Below, in pieces: positions 1 through 11,103 of a stretch of 64,000 bases of DNA; the stretch's first letter is position 1, and every line of letters begins with the position of its first letter. The DNA is taken from the NCBI GenBank assembly GCA_905331475.1, contig CAJNYU010000114.1, positions 310,001-374,000 of the forward strand, read 5' to 3'. The stretch is from Rotaria socialis (lineage: Eukaryota > Rotifera > Eurotatoria > Philodinida > Philodinidae). The notes beneath the pieces were generated by a model. That model saw only the letters and a program-made list of their open reading frames with translations. It was not told where the DNA came from and did no database searches. Position numbers and translations under genes: made by a program.

Positions 1-745
1 AACATTAATACAGTCTTCCAACCATATGGATCTTAGATGTTCAATAAAATATACTAAAATAGTGAGAATATATCTATCAATCTATTTGAATTTATTTCTC
101 AATGCGTACCATTATCTGGAAAGGCTTGAATGACATTCAAATTGTGAAGTATCAACGATTTCAACCTGTAACAATAAACAATCGTGTATATCTCCATAAG
201 AGAATTATTTTTGTTTGTTTATAATAGAATTCGAGACTGACTTTATTAAGATTTTAAATAAAATCTAAGTATACGAATTATGATCGTTTGAAGTTTTTTT
301 GTAAATTAACAAAAAATGTAAAGATGATTTCTCATCAACTATTTAGATTCAAGATAGTAGTGATTAGAACATCGGATTGAATTGTTCATACAGATATATA
401 TAAAGCGGATTAAGAACGGAAATAAATTATTCGCCTATTGACAGTTAGATTGACCAATATTTATATTTGTATTAAATAGTTTCCTTCGACAATTTTACAC
501 TTCGATTTTGATCTTTGATCGAAGATTAATCTAATGAATGTTTACTTAAACTGGTAAGACTGATCAAACTCAATAAAATATATGCATTGACATATTGTTG
601 TAGTTAATTTGAAAGTCACAATGAGGAACGTATCGAGATACATCCTGCATTTTTTTGATAAATATATAAGTATTAAAATATTAATTACACTATTGTACTT
701 CAAAATTTTCATCGTTTAAGATTTTTCATTTAAACGAGCTGGAAA
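1..745. other. Intergenic AT-rich DNA, no gene seen
   Basis: The stretch is AT-rich with frequent stops in all frames. I see no conserved protein segment, no RNA-like fold and no clear repeat. It may hold flanking regulatory DNA or part of a gene lying outside the window. Confidence 0.5.
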
Positions 746-749
746 GAAA

Positions 750-1240
750 AGCTCACGAGGGAACCTCTCCAAGTGGCGTCGACCATTCGGCTTCATATTG
801 CGCTCATAAGTAGGACCCAGTGAGACTAGAAAAAGCGTAGAAGATTTCGTGCCATTAGGTGTTTCTCTCAAAATTATGACCGTTCTACTGAATTTTCGAC
901 CTTGGACAAGTAATTTATAGAAAACCTGAATGAAGGAATTTCGAACTGAAAAAATGACCGTTTTCATTAATATGCAATATCTCCAGAATGATACATCCGT
1001 TTTTACTGAAACTTTTGGAGCCTTCCAACATCGATGAGACCTATGGTTGTTAGGAAAATTTTCAGTTTTTCTATAAATTACTTGTCCAGGGTCGAAAATT
1101 CAGTAGAACGGTCATAACTGTGAGAGAAAGGCCTAATGGCACGAAATCTTCTAGGTCTTTTCTAGTCTCACTGGGCCCTAGCTATGAGCGCAATATGAAC
1201 CCGAATGGTCGGCACCACTTGGGGAGGTTCTCTCGTCAGC
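750..1240. repeat. Foldback (inverted-repeat) element, about 490 bp
   Basis: Two arms of about 180 bases, roughly 750-932 and 1058-1240, are reverse complements of each other at close to 90 percent identity by eye. Shared blocks include TGACCGTTCTACTGAATTTT and GACAAGTAATTTATAGAAAA. The arms are separated by about 125 bases of unrelated spacer. The arms can be read as short peptides on both strands, but that mirrors the palindrome and is not a gene. It is best described as a non-autonomous foldback or MITE-like element. No target duplication was recognised. Confidence 0.8.
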
Positions 1241-1446
1241 TGATTTTATATTAATATACAAATCAAAGTTTTCGCTCCTGAAAAATCGATTAATATTCAT
1301 TTCAACACTTCGTCCTTTTAAACATTCCAACTAGTCATACTATAAAACTCGATTAGATCATGTTTTCGAGAATAATCGGAATATAGAAAAACTAAATTCA
1401 ATAAAATGTTTTCACATCATTCTTAGATATTTATTCAAATATTGTT

Positions 1447-2064
1447 TTAAACAATAGACACATTTACATAAGATGCTGGTTGAGTATTAAATACAAATAA
1501 GTGAACTAATTTCATAGCTATTAATGAAATACATATAATCGGTAGATAATGATCAATAGGCGAAGTTTGTCCCAATGGTGATAAAGTTAAACCACGCCTT
1601 TGAGCATCTCTTAGATGATGTGTTGACCAACCAAGAAAAAATACAATCGAATAAAAAGTATTTTGAGATCGCCATAGAAAAAGTTCAATCGTATAAACGA
1701 TGAAAGTAATTATTAACAAAAGCAGACTATTATGAAGAAATGGTCGATCTCGTGGTTGATCATGTAATGCACGATATAACGATAATGAACGTACTTCAAT
1801 AAAATGATCGATATCAACAAAAGAACCCGCTATTAAAGCTATGATTAATAGTGACCGTCGAGTCCAACCAAATAGAAAACTTGTGGCAAATACACTAACT
1901 AATCCATGAGTGAGATTATCAGTCAAAGCACGAACGTATGTATTGGAGGGTGAATAAATTGAAAAAGGTCGTCCAAAACACAAGCAATCACCGAGAAAAC
2001 TAACAAAACATAAACCAAAAAGGGTGAATCCATTGATTAATAAAGCACGCTGTAATGGAAACAT
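1447..2064 (-). CDS. TMEM267: TMEM267-like multipass membrane protein
   Basis: A 205-residue single-exon protein. It aligns along its length with animal TMEM267 (human C5orf28), whose function is unknown. Shared blocks are VRALTDN at residues 44-50, VDIDHF at 83-88, a SLSLYRAL segment near 93, RPFLH at 107-111, GWSTHHLRDAQRRGL near 145-159 and PLGQTSP at 163-169. Four or five hydrophobic segments suggest an integral membrane protein. The conserved Asp/His pattern (DIDH, FLH, HHLRD) is reminiscent of the DUF457 membrane metal-dependent hydrolases, but that link is inference. The start is chosen because a TTTAAG acceptor-like site lies about 8 bases upstream, as expected for spliced-leader addition. 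The length is close to the human protein and no break is seen. Confidence 0.9.
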   Translation of the reverse strand: MFPLQRALLINGFTLFGLCFVSFLGDCLCFGRPFSIYSPSNTYVRALTDNLTHGLVSVFATSFLFGWTRRSLLIIALIAGSFVDIDHFIEVRSLSLYRALHDQPRDRPFLHNSLLLLIITFIVYTIELFLWRSQNTFYSIVFFLGWSTHHLRDAQRRGLTLSPLGQTSPIDHYLPIICISLIAMKLVHLFVFNTQPASYVNVSIV

Positions 2065-2399
2065 TTTACTATCTTAAAGTAAAAGAAAATTTTCAATAAA
2101 AAACTAAACTTTGTTGTATAGGTGACTTGAAAACATACATGAGTGTTCAACAAATATAATATTTTTGGGGTTCATTATTAATACAAAATTAAATTCCACT
2201 TAAAAAATCTTGTTATTTTTACACACTTCGTCAATAGTTATATTAGAACAGAATAGAGATATAGGGGACCACTTTTCGGTTCCGATTCTAGCTAGTTGAC
2301 TGTCCGTGGTTGTTTAGAGAAAATTGCTGCAAAAATTTCTTTATTTCATATTTTAAATGATTTTTCAATACTCGTATTTTGTGTACTCAAAAAAAGTGA

Positions 2400-2720
2400 G
2401 TACACTACATTTGGTCAGTGTGTCCGTCCGCCCGTTAACACGATAACCTTTGAAAGCCTCATCCAATTGCCATGAAATTTTGTACAGATAATGATCTCAT
2501 TAATATCTCAGTCGAGTTCGAAGATGAGAAGGATCCGTCAAGAAATGGGTGAGTTATCGAAAAAATTGTCATTTTTGACCAGACCATCCCTGAGGGGGAG
2601 TACAGGGATAGTGTCAATTAACTAAAAAAAAAGNTTCACCCCCCCCCCCCAACCCGCCCCCCCCCCCCCCCCCCCCCCCCCCGGGGGGGGGGGGGCACAG
2701 GGATTTTTTCAAAAAAAAAC
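2400..2720. repeat. Repeat-like stretch with ambiguous base and C/G homopolymer
   Basis: The segment holds GTCCGTCCGCCCG followed by sequence of a dispersed-repeat look. At 2634 there is an ambiguous base (n), followed by C-rich sequence at 2639-2682 and a run of thirteen G at 2683-2695. The short phrase ACAGGGAT occurs on both sides of the run. This pattern suggests a poorly resolved assembly join and should not be read as biology. No gene is visible between 2065 and 3370. Confidence 0.6.
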
Positions 2721-3373
2721 TTTTTTTTTTTAGAACTATTTACAACATATATAAATCGACTCAGTTTTTGCAGTACACATTGATCTACCTCATCTGTATC
2801 CAACAGTACGAAAGTCCCCGGTACTGGTTTTGCATATCACTAGAATAGAGACATAGTCTACCATAGAAATCTAATACTCTTGGTTGGCATTGCTTTGACA
2901 ATCTTACATTGTATACGTCGTGAATAGCTTGTGTGTAAAAATTGTTTTGCATAAAATCAATTGTATGTTATGAATAGTAGTTGTTCGAAAAAGTGATTGA
3001 AACAGTCGTACGTTTTTTTAACATCTCATGACTAGACGTTGTGAATAACACAATAAAAAAATCTAGTTTGTTCACGAGTGCATATTTAACTAAATTTTAG
3101 ACGTAAATTGAAAAATCAAAAATCTTTGAATTTTCTTCAACAACTGATAAATAAGCCAAAGTAATCAGATGATTCATCGATAGAAATTTCTTATTTTCAA
3201 TATAAAAATAATTCTAATCATTCATACACTACCAATTTCTCTTATAAAATTGATGTTTATTATTCAATCAAAATTATTCTCTAGTTATAGTTCCGATCGA
3301 TCTGTTCTTTCTTATATGAAACATATTCTATATTCCGATAATTCTGAACACCAATAATCTCTTATTGTGAAAT

Positions 3374-4078
3374 TCATGGCTCTAAAAATAAACATTGTTT
3401 TATTGTATACCTTTTTAATTTGAATAGTAAAATAATAATATCATGCATTGTATTAATTATCATTGTAGAAAATGAATCAAGTTCATTAATATTATGCATA
3501 AATATAAGTTTTAAATATCTTAATCGTTCGATTTTTAATAGAAAATTAAGCGATGGTTCCGTTGGCAGACATTCGTATGATACTTCTAAATGGCGTACAC
3601 GCTTTGTTAATAGACACTCAAGTTGTAATTGATCAAATGATCGAAGCGACTCAAAATGAACTGATGAACAACGTAAATGTAATTGTTTTTTTGATTCATC
3701 ATCATTTTGTTGAGACAATAGTAAACGTCGTTTACGTCGTTTATTCCTTGAACTTATTAATGGTTGGCTTTTTAAATAAATATTGCAATGAGAGTAAAGA
3801 TTCGATTTCGTAAATAAATTCACATTCGATGAACGAACATTATTTAATAGATTTGTCTGAATTAAATAATTAGGACATTGATCAATATCAAATATCACCG
3901 ATAACCAAAACGGCGTATGTCGATTAGCACAGGAATAGAATAATCGTGAAACAAGACGTAGTGATAATAAATCAGAGATTTCAAGATATGAAAAAACATG
4001 AGACCATATCTCGATTGGTAATTGTGGTAATAATAAACGATTTTTCCACTGAAGATAACGTTCACGTGTTGTTGCCAT
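3374..4078 (-). CDS. F-box protein
   Basis: A 234-residue protein starting MATTRERYLQWKNRLLLP. An F-box (LPIEIWSHVFSYLEISDLLS...LRLVSRLF) occupies about residues 19-60. F-boxes bind Skp1 in SCF ubiquitin ligases. The remainder has a basic patch (RNKRRKRR) near residue 112 and then leucine-rich segments such as RVRHLEVSYECLP and LERLRYLKL-like text, which probably form a degenerate substrate-binding leucine-rich region. The start has an AATCTAG acceptor-like site two bases upstream, and the gene is divergent from the VWA gene about 300 bases away. The protein is short for this family, so the 3' end may be spliced to an exon I could not find (a GGTATACAAT donor-like site lies near the end), or the gene may be truncated. 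The substrate is unknown. Confidence 0.75.
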   Translation of the reverse strand: MATTRERYLQWKNRLLLPQLPIEIWSHVFSYLEISDLLSLRLVSRLFYSCANRHTPFWLSVIFDIDQCPNYLIQTNLLNNVRSSNVNLFTKSNLYSHCNIYLKSQPLISSRNKRRKRRLLLSQQNDDESKKQLHLRCSSVHFESLRSFDQLQLECLLTKRVRHLEVSYECLPTEPSLNFLLKIERLRYLKLIFMHNINELDSFSTMIINTMHDIIILLFKLKRYTIKQCLFLEP

Positions 4079-4382
4079 GACTAGATTTAATAGATTACTT
4101 TTCTAGAATAGATTTGATTATAGTATTTAATTTTCATCGTAGGTGAAACGGTAGCTTTTCTCTGTTGAAGGACATAACCGATGAATCATCCATACCCATA
4201 GCGAAGATGCCGTTAAAAAATATTTTTCTTTTTCTCCTTTCTACTGCTCCACAAAGGTGAAAAATAAATATGTACGTAGTTTGCATCAGGCATATATAGA
4301 AATAGACGACGGTAGTAAAGCACAAACGAGCGCAGTCAAATTTCTTTTTTTTTGTAGATTTAACGCACGCTCAATAGACAAA

Positions 4383-6136
4383 ATGGCCGCTGCATTACAT
4401 GTAGAAAAGCCTGCACAACCTCAATTAGCCAAACATGATTCGAGTATTCTCGGTAATTTTATTCGAATTAAATAAAATAATTATATAGATGTTGGTTTTT
4501 TTCTTCTTCCTACTCAAATTAATTCAGATTTAGCATTTGCTATGGATTGCACTGGTTCAATGGGAAGTTATATTGAAAGTGCAACACAAAATATTCGTGC
4601 CATTGTGGAAGAAATTGTAACAAGTGAAAAAAGTGATATTCATTTAGCGCTTGTCGAATACCGAGATCATCCTCCACAAGTTTATTTCTCAAGGTTTTTT
4701 CTCTAACGTCTATTTATTGATTTATGCTTATAGGAAAATACATTCGTTATTCGTGTACATGACTTCACAGGTAGTGTTAAAGAAATGAAAGGTTGGCTCG
4801 AGCAATGTGAAGCATCGGGAGGTGGTGATACACCTGAAGCTGTAGCAGATGCATTACATGGTGTTCTAAAATTATCATGGCGTCCTGAGGCAACCAAAAT
4901 TTGTGTACTCATTTCAGATGCACCTCCGCATGGACTCGACCCTAATTGTGGTGATGGTTTTCCTGATGGAGATCCGTCTGGTATTGATCCTATAAAAACA
5001 GTGCGAGACATGGCTGAAAAACAAATCACGCTTTACTGTGTCGGAGTTGAACCACCTATCGGTTAGTTCATTTTACTTACAATCTAATTAACTACTATTA
5101 TCATGCGCAACGTCGCATTATAGTTATCCTTAGATAGTTATAGTATCTTCAGTAAATGTAATCAAAGAAAATATGTATTCTCCTGTGGAAATTCATTTTA
5201 TAGTTACGAATGAATCTTAGAGACAAAGTCCTAACGATGAAGTTTTATAAATATTTAAAGAAAATTTTGACTAAGAATAGGATATATTTCTTGTGAAGTC
5301 AGTAATTAATAGTTTCGACGTCGATTTGTATCTGTAGATTGAGTTTAGATTTGTGAAAATTTTAATAAAAACATCTATCACGAAATAAACAATGAAAGTT
5401 CAATCAATCGTTATTGAATATAATTCTTTGTTTTGGACTTTTACACTTGATTGAATAATTACATAAAGACTAAATTGCAAGGAGACTTAGAACTTGTTTT
5501 TCTAGGAATATTTGTCTATGTTTAGTACCCTATCGTGATTTTTTTATGACTCTTGCTTACTTAACCGGTGGGCAATATGTTCCAATGGTAAATGCAAAAT
5601 TATTAGCTCAAGTCATAATTGGTGGTGTACGTGAAGAAATATCCTTAGAACGTCTTATGAAAGATGCAGAGGAAGATATACAGAAAGAAATGGCACAAGC
5701 TGAAGCTGACGGCATTAACGAAGAAGAAATAACCGCAAGAGTTAACCGCTTGTTAGTAACCAAGAATCTACGAGTTAAACAAATGGAAAATCTAGGTGGA
5801 GCAACATCGTCTGCAGCTAAAGAACTCTATTCTAAATGTGTTGATATGAGTGAATTACGAAGTCGATATAAACCAGAACCGGTCCCCGAGCCAGTTTATC
5901 ATTCGCGTATGGCTACTCGTGCATCGTATCGTCGTGGGGCTGGCCTTATGGATAAAGTTAAAACCGATTGTGCCGGCGGTGATGATGCAAACAGCGAAGA
6001 AGAAGCACCAGCTTTTGCACCAGTAGCAGCGCCAGCAGCGCCTATTACTGAAATGACTTATGATTTAAGAGAAGATGAAGCAGTGAGTATGGCACAAACA
6101 GAACGTATTGTACAGAGAATGCGATATAAAAAATGA
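4383..6136 (+). CDS. VWA-domain protein related to VwkA-type alpha-kinases, without kinase domain
   Basis: Four exons (about 4383-4452, 4528-4679, 4734-5061, 5526-6136) give about 386 residues. The VWA domain spans residues 24 to about 210. It begins DLAFAMDCTGSMGSYIESA, with a D-x-T-x-S MIDAS-type metal site at 30-34 and a SGGGDTPEA loop further on. The domain closely resembles the VWA domain of VwkA-like alpha-protein kinases (YRDHPP, SDAPPHG and YRDFFMTLAYLTGGQY are typical), but no kinase domain follows. Instead there is a charged helical stretch (SLERLMKDAEEDIQKEMAQ) and an acidic, Ala/Pro-rich tail. The start lies after a TTTTTTTTGTAG acceptor. The 3' end is convergent with the Nudix gene 107 bases away. 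Its function is unknown; metal-dependent protein binding in the cytosol is the likely activity. Confidence 0.85.
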
Positions 6137-6243
6137 ATTGATTATTAATTTTTTCAAATTATTTTGGAATTCATACAAAACGATACATATAAATAAAAAA
6201 TAATATTCCTTTTTTTATATTTCTTGATTAAAATAAAAGTACT

Positions 6244-7809
6244 TTATAGTTCATTTTTTGAAAGTATACTTAACGGATGTATTATGCCATCTTGTGCAAT
6301 ATATTTAAACCATTTTAATGGTTCATTACCACGTAATTGACCTTGTGTGCTACATTGAACTGTTTGTTCATATGTTAACCACATAGCTCCGTAACTAAAT
6401 TTAAATGAAAAACAAAAACTTTCATAAGAAGAACTTTTTGTTCGCGTAAAACAGAGTATAGATATGGTTTTGCATTCATTAGCTGTAGGATCATTGTGTT
6501 CAAATTCAGTTTTAGGAACAGAATTTGTTTACACAATCTGTATGATATACTAAACAGACACATGATCTACATGGAGATTCACGATGCTCGGCTTTGCATA
6601 CAACTGTAAGAAATTAATCCTATTTTTTCCGTGTACGTCTTCAAATCAAATATAATTTCGTGAGCTCTATATTTAACGTTCTATTTAATCCATCATTTAT
6701 GAGCTCTAGGTCACATTATTGATCGGTAAAAAGCTTGTACCGGAACCTATTTGCATTATTTTCAGTTCGGAAGGAAAAGGAAACTAGTTGTACCAGAAAA
6801 TTTTACCAAGCATTAAGTTTCAATGAAAAAATATGAGCTAACCTTTCATAATCAGGTATAGTTTTCGGTTCGCAATCATTTTCATCAGCAGGTTCCGCAA
6901 AGAAAATTATGCGAAGACGATTCGAATCACTTCGTGGTATGAATTCAATTTTTAATACTCCAGTCAATCTTATTTTAACACCTGCTTCTTCCAATGTTTC
7001 ACGTTCAGCTGCTTTGTCAAGCTGTTCTCCTAGTTCAACACGACCTCCAGGTAACCAAAAACCCATCGAACCGGATTCTTGAACAACAAGAAAACAGTTA
7101 TCACGTTTGCGTCGACATACAACTAAAGAAAATGCATATAACGGTCCTGCTATTGATCGTGGGTGTTGTTCTGGGCTGTGTTCGTCATGTAAATGTACAG
7201 CATAATTATGTGTTGGTCGTTGACACAAATTACATTTAACAGAAAATTCTTGTTCATTTGTATGATAAAGTGGAACATGAATACAAAGTTGTTCAAGTGA
7301 AAATGATGGCCATTTACAATAAAGACAGGCATATTTTGATTTGGAACTTGGTTGAGCTAATGGAATTAATTGTTGAAATACATCACGAATTGGTTTGATA
7401 GTTTCTGTTATCATATTAACACCGAGAGAAGCAAAAGACCATCTTAAAGAAGATTAAAAAAGAATCATTCATAAATATTCTAATGAAAATTTTACCGAAT
7501 ATTCGGATCACGACACGCTGTACAAGAGTGAAGTATAATGAAAGTATGTTTATCATGTGAACGAATGGCTTCAATTAATGGTTTACTTGATGTTTCTTCA
7601 TTGGTACCTAATTTTGTAATTACGATTGATAATCGAGAAGGTTTTTTTATTGATTGAACATGTTCAATTGCTTGTTTTGTTGTGGTAAATGAATGAATAA
7701 GAAATTCATTAGGAAATTCAGTCTTCAGCAAATTTTGTAATTCCAAATAATCGGCATCAGATTCTTGGGAAGACCAAACAAGAATAAGATCAAATAATAC
7801 TGAAGACAT
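6244..7809 (-). CDS. Receiver-like domain / zinc finger / Nudix hydrolase fusion
   Basis: Three exons (7809-7496, 7442-6843, 6394-6244) join in frame to about 354 residues. Residues 5-115 look like a response-regulator receiver fold (LILVWSSQESDADYLE..., VITKLGT, FIILHSC), but Lys stands where the phospho-acceptor Asp would be expected, so it is probably a pseudo-receiver. Residues about 144-198 hold two Cys-x2-Cys...His units (CLYC, CNLC), probably zinc-binding. The Nudix domain follows, with a complete Nudix box at 237-260 (GRVELGEQ...RETLEEAGV) and a C-terminal LRGNEPLKWFKYIA motif. Nudix enzymes cleave nucleoside diphosphate-X substrates with Mg; the substrate here is unknown. The start codon follows directly on a CCTTTTTAG acceptor. 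The domain order is unusual. Joining exon 1 to exon 2 rests on matching reading phase and sites. Confidence 0.8.
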
Positions 7810-7952
7810 CTAAAAAGGCAAACAAAATAATACTTGTCTATCAAATTCTCATTACTCTTCGAATATCTATCAGTATAACAGAAGCAAAAAAACAAGCAAA
7901 AATAATCGATCGAATGAATAGCTAAGGATTAAGCTTATCATTAATTCAACAC

Positions 7953-8279
7953 AATGACTTGATAAGGCATGTGACCTATGATGGAGGACATGGTACGAAA
8001 TTTCTACTCTATTTTTGATTTATAATTTCATCGGTAGGCTTCGTCTAATAATCCATCAAATATCCTAAAAACTTCAGTCGATCAATTGAAACTTCAAGGA
8101 AAATTTGATATACCAATGGCAACTTATCATGTTTTTAAAAATTGAATATCCTCTCATTAGAATATTATTCCCGGCTGAAACTTCAGTATATTCTACGGAC
8201 GGCTAGCTTTATGTACCGATTAAATTTTGATTTCTAAACGCTCGTACGAAAGAACCTCTTCATGCCTTATCAAGTCATT
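7953..8279. mobile_element. Short inverted-repeat (MITE-like) element
   Basis: A perfect 19-bp inverted repeat (AATGACTTGATAAGGCATG at 7953-7971, its reverse complement at 8261-8279) bounds 327 bases without coding capacity. The element lies between two minus-strand genes. I see no clear target-site duplication, so the superfamily is undetermined. Confidence 0.65.
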
Positions 8280-8366
8280 CTTCTATAGTAAATAATTTCT
8301 CGTTCTTATTAATACAAAGAAAAATTACAGCGCTAAAAAAGCATTAAAAATTTCATACAAAAAGAT

Positions 8367-9808
8367 TTATCGAATTTGAAGCACCACGGACGTTGGGTTT
8401 TCGTAACAAACGAATATTTTTCTATGCGCTCGATCAAGCCAATATCGATCGCATTTATAACCATCAATGAGATTTCGTCGGTATAGAACGATAACTTTAT
8501 TTGGTTGTAAAGTGAAAAATCCTCGTAAAATTAATCTGATACGTTCTAACAATGGTAATCGTTGCTGTAATAATAATGTCCAAAACGGAGCACGTATATA
8601 TTCTTCATTGTATATGAGAGTATCGATTGACAAAAGTGTAATCGACGGTAGAGCATTTAATAAACATTGAAGAACCGGGAGATTAAATGAACGAAGACAA
8701 AATCGAAGATTGCGTATTTGAGGAAATGTTTGAATTGGTTTTGTTGATAGTTCACTCGCATCGTTGGGCGCGGATGAAGTACTCCGAGAATCAAGTGTCA
8801 TTGATAGTGAACGAAGTTTTGGACAATAGGGTAAAAGTGAGAATAATCGATCAATACTTATGAAGTTTAATGATAGTACTTCAAGGTTAGATAATAAAAT
8901 TAGTTTGTTTGTATGCCATTGCATTTTCTATAAGAAAATAATGAAAAAATATCATTCATTTAACTTTCGTTTACGGAGTAAATTTTCTCGTACAGTAAAA
9001 TATTAAATGATTTTAGTTCATATAGTCATATCTTTCTTTGTTTCTAAGAAATGGAAGGGCGAAAATAATAATATGAGAGATAGAAATATATCAAACTTGA
9101 TGAGCCCGAGCATCCCTATACGTGGATTCTAATTTAAGGGACCGAACCATGCCATTGACCATGCAGATACTTCTCATTCTAGGAGTGCACTTCTCTTCTA
9201 GCTATTACTGAAATTTCCCCAAGACCAAGAATTCAAAATAGAATTGAACAGAAGCAAAGCGTGAATCTAATCTATCTCCTTTTCATTCAGCATTCTATTT
9301 AATTTACTTCATGAAAATTGATATCTAAAACATGTATTTTTGGTTGATCCAATAGTGCTTGTGCTGCATCCATCAGTTGTTTATCATCAAATATTTCGTG
9401 TGTATTGATATGCAAATGATTTAGACTAGTTAATTGTTTTATTTGCTTTGTTGTTTTCATCAATTCACCATAATTTATATCAATTAAAGTTAATGAATAT
9501 AACGATTGAAAATAAATAAAACTTGTATTGAATAGAAACTGACGAATTTGTGGATATCGAAAATAATTATTTGATAATGTCAATGAATAAATATTATTGC
9601 AATTTCTCTCAGCTAATGATAAACAAAATTCATCGAATTTAGATTTGCCAAGTTTTGATGTATTCACTGTTAAACGCAAACGAGAATCAAATACAAGTAT
9701 ATTAAATCTGACAGTCATATTAAAAAATATTGTCCAAACATCTTCAACATCCATATATTCAAATATTAACATGAGGATTTCGCCCGGAAGATCTTCTAGA
9801 CGAGACAT
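8367..9808 (-). CDS. F-box / leucine-rich protein, two exons
   Basis: Exon 1 (9808-9308) and exon 2 (8927-8367) join in phase 0 through a GTAAAT donor and a TTTTCTTATAG acceptor, giving about 353 residues. The N-terminus carries an F-box (LEDLPGEILMLIFEYMDVED...) at residues 4-45, which would bind Skp1. The rest contains irregular leucine-rich repeats (IYSLTLSNNYF, LYSLTLIDINY, LEVLSLNFISI, LRSLSMTLDS, LERIRLIL) and ends YWLDRAHRKIFVCYENP. This layout is typical of the expanded, fast-evolving bdelloid F-box family. The start codon follows directly on an AATTTGTAG acceptor. The reading frame is intact. The substrate is unknown. Confidence 0.82.
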
Positions 9809-11103
9809 CTACAAATTGGAACAAATAGAAACATAATAATAAAGAACTAATTGTATTTCTATCGAGTCATAGTTTAGTTCAGCTGAAAGAGAATTGATTC
9901 GAGAAAGTTGCCAGCTTTGCTTCGTTAAACTGCGACTCTTTTTTCCATCTATGAATGCCAACTGTTCTCACACATTACATATGAAGGTATAACTATATTA
10001 TGTCGTCATTTTCTAATTTAGAAGAGTGGATGACCTTTCGACTGACGTTCTAGTGACAGTAGAATAAATAATGAGTTTTTTTTGCTACCTCGATACTTCT
10101 AAATAGCAAGTATACGCGATTGTCTATTACTGAAAGTTGTGTCAACTTTTCTGTTACTCGAAACTCTATTTTGTCTTTGATGTGTGTTTCAAAAGGCAGG
10201 ACGATATTTTTTAGTTGGCCGCTAAGAAAGTTACGAGTCATTAAACGATATCTTAGCATAAAAGAATAACATTGGCATTTTATAATGCGGTATTCCGTGT
10301 ACGCAATCGAGTGACGCCCGTTTGCTATCAAAGTACATAATTGAATTAATGTTTGGGTGAATTTTTTAGATGTTGGACTTTTTCAAATAGTTTGATTTGT
10401 GATCAAATTTTAGCTCCTTAATACAGATGTTGAAAATTATAAAGGTACCGCCTTTTAAAATATTTTTGTTCAATAATTTCAACGCTTATAGAGAAATTAT
10501 ATCAATTGATTTGTAATTATGCGCATCTTATGAGCTACAACAAGTTTTGAATATGGAGCTTGTAACTATTCTCATAAATGCTTGTCTCTATGCGAAATTT
10601 CAAAATCATTTATCGTTCCTACGCTTCTATATTCAAAATTCATGTTACAGACTGAAACTTTCAGCTCCAACGATTGTTTCGATCTGACATAAAAAATAGC
10701 TTCGCCATAGACAAAATAGCAACGACAAATATTCGATGATATGTTCAACACTTGACTGTACGCTCAGTAAAAATAGTCGCACATCGAGAGAAAAAAGCAA
10801 CTTGAACATGACTTATTTAAGATTTTGTTTGTTCTCAATGGACTAACTAAGATAACAAGTATCGTCTCTCAGGCGCTTCTGTCACTTAGACATCGATTTC
10901 CTCATCAGAAAAATAATACAATTGATTTCTACCAGATTGTTTCGTTGAATAAAACAAGAAAAAGAAAATATTTTAATGCATTGATTCGAGTGTATTTTCG
11001 ATCAGTGATTAATTCTTATTTACATACACAATGGTTCAGCATGAACTTGATATGGAAACAAAAAAAAGGAAGAATACAGCACAGAAAAAAAAAAGAACAG
11101 ACA
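9809..11103. other. Intergenic DNA, no confident gene
   Basis: AT-rich spacer between the F-box gene and the 3' end of CSTF3. Open frames exist at 10050-10331 (-) and 10825-11199 (+). They show no recognised domain, and the second runs antisense into the last CSTF3 exon, so neither is called. No clear repeat was recognised. Confidence 0.5.

Noticed and set aside
716-967. 83-residue minus-strand protein
   Set aside because: The same peptide is mirrored on the other arm of an inverted repeat, so the frame is a by-product of the foldback element.
10050-10331. Possible protein fragment on the minus strand
   Set aside because: Reads protein-like in places (DNRVYLLFRSIEV), but there is no recognised family and no supporting exons.
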